From Candidula unifasciata (Eukaryota > Mollusca > Gastropoda > Stylommatophora > Geomitridae), in the NCBI GenBank assembly GCA_905116865.2, contig CAJHNH020008455.1:1825580-1889579 (forward strand): DNA of 64,000 nt, written 5' to 3'. Positions 27,701-39,200 of the stretch are shown piece by piece. The position numbers and the translations under genes were made by a program. Numbering within the stretch: position 1 is the first letter of the stretch; every line of letters starts with the position of its first letter. Under the pieces are notes generated by a model. The model saw nothing but the letters and a program-made list of their open reading frames with translations. It made no database searches and was not told where the DNA came from.

Positions 27701-30700
27701 GATTCTGCGGAATACAGAGAGGTACTGCTGCCTTTCCTGGTGGGTGTACTTGGTTCACTCTCACTCTGAGTTGTCTTCTCATTACTAATCTGTGCTTTAG
27801 CTGCAGTCAATTTCTGTTTCTTGCCCAATAATTTTTCAGATCTTGGTGGCAGTAAAGGAATCGCTGCATAAGCTTCCAAATTAATTGGTTTAATTGGAGG
27901 CAACGACTTGAGAAATTCTTCACATTCCAGCTGGTAATTGGTAGAAATCCCCACCGAAGCTACAGCTCCTTGAAGGTATTTCTCCATTTCCAGTTCACTT
28001 GAATAACTAGCTTCACTGAAAGTGTCTGAGATATCCCCCTTTGGGCTCATGGGTGTGGAGTCTGTGGACACAGGCACAAAAGTTGAGGCAGTTTTGCTAG
28101 CTGATGCTGAGAAAAATGTAATATTATCATTTGTTTGAAGCTTCTGATGCACTTCTTGATTATGTGAAACAACAGTACCAGCTGGGAGTCCCACTGAGGG
28201 TGTAGCAGTTGTAGTTTTGCTTGTCTTTGGCACAGGACTGTTTATCCCGCTAGTTCTATTCACAGACGGATCTGGACTTTTGGCTCCAGAAGAAAACCAT
28301 GAGTTAGTTTGTGACTTTTCTTTGGTGATTTCCTTTGGGATAATCCTCATCAGTTCTCTGGGACAGTCGTCTCTGTGTACTTCCTGAAGGACGCTGGGTA
28401 GAGGTCTGGATAAACTAATTACATCTGCAGCATTGACTGGGGTTGATGATGACTGCTGTTGAAGGAAAGTATATAAAAAATATTACTTTTTTTTTAAAGC
28501 TGCAGACAACTGTATATGTGTGTTAATATATATGTGTGCATGTGTATATATGCTTGTATGTGTGCATGTGTATATATGCTTGTATGTGTGTCTGTATGTG
28601 GCTGCATTTTGAGATAGATTAAATTCAATACTATTTTAATTCTGTGCATGGGTGTTTATACTCTCACACATACAAATACAGATATGTTTCTAAGCATGGT
28701 TGTAAAAGATGACTAACTGAAAATGTGCTGAAATTGGATGCGTTGATGTGTTCAACTGAAAGGTGAAGGTATCACAACCTATCTATAAACCACAACACAA
28801 TATACCCATTTAATGGTGAACACGCCATCTTGTTAGAAAGCAGCAAAATCAAATACCATCACAAGCATTACATCTCAGAATATCAGCTACAAGAGCAAAA
28901 GAATGGTCGTGGAAAATGTGGATCGACAACATTAAAGACACTATGCCTTCGCAGCATGACGATAGCCAGTGGCAGCCAGCGTGCGCTGGATCGCAAATTG
29001 TTCCTACCCAAGATGCTTAATGGCAGAAGTGGTTTATGATGATGAATGGTGAACACACCCCTGTATAGGTTCTAAGGTTGAATTTTAGGGGTGAAAAAAC
29101 AATAGACCCACTGCTCCCCCAGTAAGTAAAAGGTAACTAATTAGGGATTATTATTTCAAAGTCAAAGTGCAGCTGCCCCAGAGGCGATTGACCAATAGTC
29201 TGCAAACAAATAAGCCAGATTTGTAAAATGAATGTGTATGCAAAACTCAGGTTCTGGAACAAGACTGGAAATGAACAAACAATAAGAAGTTTCTGCTGGA
29301 GTTTACAGCTGGTGAATGTGAAGAAGAAGAAGAGGAGGAGGAGGAGGAAGAAGATATACACAAAAGATATCTATATATAAGAAGATACATAACAGATATA
29401 TAATAGACAAATATTAGAAGATAAATAACAGGTGCACAGAATCTTCTACAGGGATTCAAACCTTACACAAACACAACATACGTTTGTCAATGGTGTAGGA
29501 GAAGTGGCTGGTGTGAAGGCTTGTGGCAAGGGGCTAGCGTTTCCAGCCTTCATCTTTCTTTCTGCCTCGGCAACAATCTGAGCCACTACATCGGGGGAGG
29601 CTGGGGTCAGAGACTTGTTACCTGCATGGAAAGGATTTAAGAATACATAAATCAGGTCATTCAAGTTAGTTAAAGAATTTTTAAAAAGTTTATTCAAATT
29701 AGTTTTAGAGTAAAAAATTAGTAGATTCTATATAAACATATAGATATATTTTGAAATAAGTTGATTCAAATGGAAATTATAAAACAAATTTGTTGATTCT
29801 AGTGGAGCTTTAAAAAAAGAAAAATGTGTTATTCTAATTCACATTTTTTTGCGGGGTATGGGGGGGGGCTTGTGGATTCTTCTTCATAACTGCTCAAACT
29901 TGTAATATATATATACCAAGTGTCCTAACAAAATAAATTAAACAATGCGTTAATCTCTTTATTCTGCGCATGCATCGGGTAACGAATGACTTGTAGTTTA
30001 TTCATAACTGTTTCAGTTCTCTGTGTTTCGCCTCCATACAAAAGTACCTACATTAAAGCTATGTAAGGGACCTTTCTTTTTTAAACACATTCAAGTGTAT
30101 TGGACTTTTAAGTGCTAGATCTATATTTTATAGACCAATCGGTGGGTGAATTGGTCTTCATCATGGAGCTGCTTTTACTTACCAGGACTTCATCTTTTTC
30201 CATTTAAAGCTGGGTTGACACAGGAATCAAAGTAATTTTTTTTTTTTCAAGTCTGGCTCCATTCAGATTAGAATCCTCAACATTCAGATCCACAGGTAAG
30301 CATCTAGTTCTCATTTGAGCTACGTGTAAACTATTAAAGAATTATTCAAATGCCAAGTGGGGTATTTAGTTTGTCACGCAAGGTTCACATTTTTGTGACC
30401 AGATATGGCAGAAGATGTGAATGTCTAGCCTTCAGAATATTTGCTAGTACCCATTTTATGACCCAGGTTAACATCGGAGCAATTTGGTCAACAAAAGAAT
30501 TCAATCGAGAAGAGGATTTGATAGATGTCTGAAGTAGCCACAATACTTACTGTACAGAAAGAAATGTTGTTTTGTCTAGAAAGATAAGCAGCCTTTTTTT
30601 TTTTTTAAATAAATCTAGTACACTGAAGTGAGGCAGCTGTTGTGGTGTAGGGCTAGACGCTCACCTGCAGATCTGAAGGTGGTGGGTTGAGGTCCTGATG

Positions 30701-33700
30701 AAGCCAGACTTTTTTTTTTTTCAAAAATGAGATTGGCTCGCGGGTTCTTAACCCAGTTCTACTCAGTGAGAGATGCAAAAATGTTTCTTTGACTTTCATG
30801 TTCTGATTCCACAATAAATGACACACAAAAATCACTCAACAAATGTCAGTCACCCATACTTCTCCATCTCATTGCTATTAGAGTTGATTTAAGAACCGAC
30901 ATCACAGCACTCGGGGCATTCCCATAAGCGCTCCATCCCCATCTTCAGCAGCTAGTGTAGAGTTCCGATACAAATGTAGCCAGTAGCATTCTGATTAAAT
31001 GTCCGTCTTGCCTTTCCTGAGCCTTGGGCATCTGCCAGAACCTCTTGTCACTCCCAGTTTCATCAATCTCGCCAGACTGTGGTGATCCATCTGCTCCTCT
31101 GAACTGTACACGCTCTTCCACAAGGCACTAACCATGTCGTCCTTATCGTGCATCAGTATTCCATCAAGTTCTGCAGAGCCAGCCAGTCTGTCCACCTGTT
31201 CATTTCCTAACACACAGGCGTATCCCGGATAAAAAGTCCAGACAATTCTCCTCATTGCTATTATTAATCTAACAAACTCTTACCTATTACAGACCATTGC
31301 AGTCTCAAGGCTTCTGCCACAGTCTCAAAGCTAATATCCTCTGAACTATCTTCAGCATTCTCCTGCAGCACCGATGCTGAACTTGAGGTCCTGATGGAGC
31401 CAGATTTTTTTTTTCTCTAAAAATGACCTTGGCTCCCGTGTTCTTAACCCAGTTCTACTCAGTGAGAGATACTACATTGTTTCTTTTGACTTTTATGTTT
31501 GGATTCCACAATAAATGACACACATAAGAATCACTCAACAGATGGCAAGGCCCCTTTGGGAACAAGCAATGGAATCAGTAGAGAAATAAGATTATTATGG
31601 CCTGGAGAGAATGAGGCACCTGGGTGTAACCAGAGGGTTTGGCAGACTCGCTACACTCAGAGGAAAGGCGAGAAGGACCTATAACCAGATTGTGACTGGT
31701 ACCATTAGTATTGGAACTCTGCGCTGGTTACTGAAGATGATGACCAAACACACATGGGAATGCTGCGAGTGATGTGATGTCAATTCTTGACTCAACTCAA
31801 CAAATGTCAGTCACCCGCACTCATTGCTATTATTTATCTAACAAACTTTTATCTAACAAACTCTTACCTATTACAGACCATTGTAGTCTCAAGGCTTCTG
31901 CCACAGTCTCAAAGCTACTATCATCCGGACTCTCTTCAGCATTCTCCTGCAGCACCGGTGCTGAACTTGAGGTTCCAGCGGCTGAAGCTGGAATAGGTGA
32001 AGCTCCAGACTGGTGAGCCATGAGTGCCGTGGGAGGAATAGGAGTTGATGGTGAGGTGACTGTCCGAGCTACAAATCTTTGAGTTCGTCTGCCTCCTTTT
32101 GTGACAGCTGATGTGTTTGATGACACCTAAGTCCAAACAAATATAAACTCGACACTGAAGTCAAATATCTCTAATTTTATAAAACTACAGCAAAACTTCA
32201 ATTACCCGTCACTGCCCGGACTAGGGCTATGACAGATAACTGAATAACAGAAATCGCCTAATACATATGTACGGTAACCTGATGTCATTGCGGGCTTGGG
32301 ACCAAAATGAAAATATAATCCTTTAAAAGTGAATAATACATATATACTGTACTTAATTTTACAAAACGATCAATATAATCTTTATTATAAAAGTAGTAAT
32401 GTACAGAAATGTTGCATGTTGAATTCAGAATAGACATCACAGCACTCTGGACACTCCCATAAGTGCTCAGTCTCCATCTTCAGCAGCAAGCAAAGAGTTC
32501 CAATTCCAATGGTATCAGAAAGTAATGTTCATAAATGTATTCTAATACCATAAACCTATGTTACTTTAATAAAACCTGTCATCTCCTGTATTTTTGACCT
32601 ACATTGTTGCACAATTCCACAGTTTCATTAACAATAACAGTCCCAGTTGCTTCAGTTTCCTAAACAGTCTGATCTAACCATTCTTTAGGTTAGACTCTGT
32701 AAGATCAGCCAGCCCAGGCAGTGGCAACATTGAAAATATCATTCTTTATGTCGTATCCCATTTTTTTTTAAAGATGATTATGGGTAACAAAAACTGGAGG
32801 TTAAATGAGTGATGGTTAATCTAAGTTTTACTGCATTATCAAAATCTAATGAGTAAAGCTGAGAAACTGAACTCCAACAGAATCTTGTTTAAGTTTCTTC
32901 CAGTTATAAGTAACGATAATAACTTTAAAATTAGATGACTGTTCAATTTTAAAAGATGCCTGAGAGGTAAGGAACCATAAATGTGAATGCTGAATTAAGA
33001 ATCGACATCACAGCACTTGGGACACTCAAATAAGTGCTCAGTCCCCCATCTTCAGCAGCAAGCGAAGAGTTTTTATTCCGATGGTACCAGTAACCGTCTG
33101 ATTGTATATATTCGTCTCATCCTTCCCCTGAGTGTTGAGCGTCGGCCAGATCACCTGGTAACTCCTCGCAGCGCCATTCTCCTTAGACCGCAATGATCTA
33201 TCTGTGCCTCCGCACTGTTTACTCGCTCCCAAAGAAAAAGGGCTCTCACAATATCTAACTTGTCATACATCAATTTACCGACACGTGGTGCAGAGCCAGC
33301 CAATCTATCTGCCTGCTCATTTCCCAACACACCGACATACCCTGGAGAAAATATCTATAGGATGCTAACTACCTCGGAACCTCTGAAGTGATACTTGCTT
33401 CTCTGCACGAAGCATGCACACATGTCTGATTGTGTCTTCGGCTTGCTTCATCCAAGTCCATCCTCTTTTCAGTCTGTGACCCTTAGCTCTACACAGGGCT
33501 TCATGCAGGAGGTGCTTCTTGTCTGCAGTTACTCTGAGATATGACTTTGCCAGCAGAACTTTGAGCCTATCTGCAATAGTAGGCAGTGCAAGTATATATC
33601 GCACACATACTACCGGGGTATCTCTTGTACATCCCAGAATTACCCGCATGGCTACAATCTGTATGCCTTCGAGTTTTATCAGCTGACTCTTCGATATGGT

Positions 33701-36194
33701 AAGCATTCCAAGGAACCAACATTCTACAAAAAGTTAAGTCAGATCTGTTAAAGGGATGTGCATGCAACATTCAGGTTCTAGAAAAATACTAAAGTCCAGA
33801 GGTGGACAAACAACCAGAACTTTCTGCTGGAGTTTACAGTCAGTGAAGGCAAAGAAAAAGAAGAATCTTTGGACTCCTGGTCCAGAAAAAGGAAACTTGC
33901 ACCAGCGAAAACTAGCTGGAAACAAACAACTTTCAAAGCGTCAACTGGCTATCAGCCATTTTGGCTGGAAGATAAGTTACTGTCTGTGAACTCCTAGAGT
34001 TAAAACAAAAATTCTGACGAGCTGTCAAGATTATAAAATAAGTAAGTAAAGATCCCTTTTCCCTCTTTTACACACAATGGGCATATGGGAGGAGCACCCA
34101 TATTTTTACAGAACAATCAGCACTAGGTGGGTAATGTCAGCATTACGCAGAAAATTATAACAAGTCACGGCAATACATTTTGCTCAAATTAAAAGTACCT
34201 GTGCAAGAACTTGCAGCTGTGCAATAGTTACTGTTGGAGATGCTGGGTCTACATGAACACCTTTTGACTCACTAAGAGAATCATCTGGATGGACAAGAAA
34301 TGATCGATGTGGGGGACTTCCGTGCAAAGGGTCACTCCAAACTGGCTGGTGCTGAACAGAACTAGCATTAGGACCAGTGGGAACCCCACCATTAGTAGTC
34401 TGAATGGAGGCTGTTGAGGGATAAGTGTAGTCTGGGGACAAAGAAAACACAGTTTCAATAATTACACAACCATGATTTAGAGTCTGATTTAATAAACAAA
34501 TTCATGAATAATAAAGAAGCCTTTTTCAAGTTAGAAGCCCTACATTTGTTGGTAAGTCCTCATTTGTATATACACACACACATATAAATATGTATGTTTG
34601 TGTGTGTGTATACATCTACATATATGTATGTGTATGCGTGTGTAACAATGTAACCCTTTTACCCCATGAATGCTTTTTTTTGTTTTTTAAAGAGAGAAAA
34701 AATCCAACTCTTTGAGTCCCAGGGAACGCATCACGCTTTAATTTGTTACAACTGGGCGGCCCAATCGACGCGTGACAAATGAAGGTTTGTAATCTACCAC
34801 TGACCAGTAATAAAATGCGAACGCATTATAGTATTTTACCTTAATTTATATGAGAAAAATTGTTTCGCAAAACGAGTGTTTCGCTTAATGAGTATGATTC
34901 TGAAACGAATTATGCTCGTTATGCGAGGTTCCACTGTATTTGTTGTAGCTGTTGGCTATAATTATTCCTCAACAATCCCTGGTCACTTTGATGTATATGA
35001 GTATGTTGCACAGCAATTGAATTAGTATGGTCTATTTTAATGTGTTACACTTGTGAAATAAAAAAATTGCATCACCACCCCTTGGGCCTCTGATGCTATA
35101 ACTCCCTGGGACTCAAAGAGTTAACAAAACAACTATTTTACAAAGGTAACTCATAAATAGTTTTAAAATGTATTTATTTACATTTGTTTAAATGTTTGTT
35201 TCAAAATATCTGAAGATATATAAAAGCAGTAATCAAGAAACAAGAAGAGAGTGAAGCACTAAATGGAATGTCTGGTCTGGCAGCTTCATAGCAAACGTGT
35301 CCCCCCCTATCTTTGCTCCGCTCCTGTGCCATAGAAAAACACACAGAATGTTTATCTCAGTCCCTTGTGGAAAGATTGACAGACTGCTTTCTCAGCATAT
35401 CTAGCATACACACGCATTAAAGCATGTAGCCATCCAAAATGCTAACACAAACAGTCAGACACTAGAAATGCAGTTCATCATTAATGGTAGCAGAAGTCAC
35501 CAACAGATCAGCAGTTGCCCACATGATCGATGTTAATCACATACAGGCATCACCAACATTGTAACAACCGGCATCGCGCCATTTTCTTAATCTACAACTG
35601 ACACACCACGTTGGTCACAATCAAAAAAACATTCCAAACGAAATCCACAGCTCACAGTGTCATGCCATGCATTCAACTCAGAAGCTGGGCGACGAAACTA
35701 TATCCAGTCTACAAATGGAGCAAAAATGCATCGGCCACCGTCTGACCAAAGCAAAAAAATTGCCTCGGCCCCAAACAGTGCCCCTGCTTAGCGTCCATTT
35801 TGACCGGAAGCCCTAATAGTGGAATGTATTCTCTGGGGCCTAAAACAAACACGCATTAGGTGACTAAAGCTGTGACTGTCTGACCTCTATCACTAAGACT
35901 TACGGGAACATTTTAAGTCAGTGGCTCTAAATAAGCTATTTGATTTTCAAGGAAAACCCTCTAAATGCTACTTTTTAAACAATATATTCACATCTGGGCC
36001 TGCTAAACACTACACAGGCGCATAACAGAACCATATGCCTTTCAAGAACAGGTCACTGCAGAAATGGCAACATATCAGCATTTATTGGGCTGTATCACAA
36101 CCAGAAGTGATCAGATTTAGCCTTCTCAGGGTGATGGGGTTACTGCTTTAAACAGGGACATGTGTATGTGTGTAGTTTATCTGTACATGCTTAT

Positions 36195-36236
<42 letters not shown>

Positions 36237-39200
36237 TGTGTGTGCTTGCATGCATGCATGTGTGTATGTGGTGGGGGTGGGGTGTACAAATCTAAAAGTG
36301 ACCTGAGTGATGTGTATGTGTGTACACATATGTATAAATACATGTGTACGTGTCTATGAGTGTGTGTGTATGTATGTATGTATGTATGTATGTATGTCTG
36401 GTACGACTGTATATTTGAATGTAAGCATTTACCATCCATGTTTATGTATCATTATCATTATCAATTTACACTTCTGCCATTAAGTGTTGTGGGGAGGAAC
36501 AGTTTGCGATCCACTGCTTGATGAGCAGCAATGGCTATCATCATTCCATGTTTATGTAGAAGCTCTTTAATGTCATCGATCCTTTTTGACCTAGGGCGGC
36601 CTCTTTCTTATACTTCAGATCTTCTCATATGTAGCGCCTGCATCGGTAGTTGTTCTGGTTGCATTCTTACAAGATGACCAAACCATCTTATCTTCTGTTT
36701 CCCAATGAATTTTGCTGCATGGTGTTATTCCTACAGTCTGTCGGATAATATCATTTCTAATTTTGTCTCGGATGGTTAAATTGGCGGCTTTTCTCATGTG
36801 TTAATGTTACGTAGGTTAGCCTTTGATAACGTCTAAGTCTGGCACTGGTAGCATAGTTTTTTGTGAATTTTACTTAATACTTATGTGTGTTGTTAAATGT
36901 TGTTTAAAGATAAAAATACAAATGCAGTATGAAAGATGAGTGTTTGGAAAGGCTGATTATAAGATGGACCTGCGTGCCCAATTTGTGACCCTCTGAAAAT
37001 CAAGTTTGTTCATTCATCAGATGTTGTCTTCTTCTTCTTCACTTCCTGTTACCATTTCATTTGTCAACAGAGATATAAGGTCCTGCTTCTAGCTCTTCTG
37101 GCCGCCCCGACCATAGGCATATCATGTTGTTATATAGAGTTTCTCTGAAACTTTATGGCTCAATGGAGCTCTGGTGAAGCTAGGACAGGCCTAGCAAGCT
37201 GGCAATGGATTTATTATTGCTATTGAAAATACTTGTACAATAAGATGATATGACAACCCTAACAATTAGGGATTTTTCATTTCAAGTAGGAGAGCATATG
37301 CCTGACAGGTGAGAAACCAACAGTCTGTATATAAGTACGCCAGATCTGTAAAACAGATGTGCAAAAAAAAAAATTATGGAACAAGTCTAAACTCCAGACA
37401 TGGATGCACAACCACAATTTTCCACCAGAACTTAAAGCCAGTGAACTTTAAGATGATTCACTAACATCTAGTTCAGAAATTGTAGTTTCCATACCTTTCC
37501 AGCTGTACTGGGCTGTGTTCAGATTGTAGGCATTCTGTGGCAGAGATTTATCAGATGTGTCAAAGTAGGTTTCATAGTTAACAACACTGCTAAAAGAGTC
37601 AAAGCTGGATGCTTCATTTAGGCTTTCATCAGAGGTCACTTCATGAAAGGTCAGATCAAAGGACTCCATAGGACGAGCAGCTTTCTGCTTATATCCATCA
37701 CCTCTTACTTCAAGCAGACTGCAAATTATATTTTAAAAAAATATTCAGTAAAATATTTTTCTCTTTTTTATCAAGTAAAATCACAACAGTATGTATTCTT
37801 TATCAAGGTAGTCACCTGTCATAGCAATAAGTAGGCAAATATAATGTTTTCCAAAAATTAGACTGGGTCTTATATTACCTTTTCCTTCAAAAAATGCATT
37901 AGGGTGTTTTAGGGGATGTCTTCATTTTTTCTTTCCAGATACAAAAACAGACATTTATTTATATTAAAAATTCATTATTCAAATACAGTCATGCCACCTT
38001 CTTCTGGAACACTTTCATAACTTTCCAAATCCTAAATTCCAGCCTGAATTTCTTGCGATTCCATTTCCAGTGGCATCTGTACTCCGAATGGCCATTCAAT
38101 TACAAGTCTCTCCATTTAGCTCACGGTCTTAACTAGGGCTACTTTTTGTGATAGGGCTTATATTAAAACATCATTCAGGGCCAGGGCTTATTTTTGGGGT
38201 AGGTCTTAATTTCTCGAGAACACGATAGGTGCTGGTCTGGATTCCTCCCATGATACTGAAACAATTGCATAGAATAGAATGTAAAAAAGGACTCTTCCAC
38301 GCCGTCGGGCATAATGGCCACATAGGGCCATGTAACAGGAACACGTCATAAACTGCGTTTTAGTTGAAGGGACTTTAAATCAATAAGTCATGGTAATCCT
38401 AATTTTCCCTTTGCAGAACCATCACTTGTTTATTGACAGTTCCATCTTTTGCTTTCAAAGAACCTTGTTATATAAATAGCATTTGAGGTAATTGTGTGAT
38501 GTGCCCTATCAAAGAGATTGCAGAAACACTTGCTTTGCTACTAGAACTTTCTAGAAGCAGTTACTGAGTAGAAAACACATGTTACACACATACCAGCATA
38601 TTAGTATAAATAGTGTGTAAGAGACCACTTGAGCATTCTTTAGTCGTCGAGACTCAGAAGAAGAGAGACTAGTAATATTGAACTTCGCAGACAAGTATTT
38701 TCAGTTGTTGGAGATGTCAGCTCAAGACTAGGAAAAGAACCAGACATATTGAGCCTCAAAGAGAGTCACCAGAGAGGAGATATGAAACGAGACATCAAAC
38801 TACAGAGATAGGAAACAAGATACATAGATCCATGTTCAACAGAGACACGTTTAGTAGAAACAATATTATTATTTTAGAGTCGACGATCAAATTGTTAGTA
38901 CAACACAGCACTAGAAGCCAGGTGGCAGTTACAGACACAAGAAACAGTTAACAAAGTAACTAGAGAAGAACACAACACGACCTCACGAGTATGTAATCAT
39001 GGAGAGAAGACAACTGCCCTTCAAAATATCACCGATGTTATTTAGAGATGACAATAAAGACAGCACATTGAAAAAAAGAGTTGTTTCAATACATTTTTTA
39101 TACAAGCATCAGAGTGACATGAGAAGCATGCAACTGGCAAGATATCATCATCATCACCACTATCGACACGACCATCTTTCTCCTCGTCTGTTCTCTTTAA

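Noticed and set aside
27337..28350. Stand-alone 337-codon gene starting MRIIPKE
   Set aside because: The frame is open upstream to a good acceptor at 28456 and ends at a donor; it is the large GOLGA3 exon.
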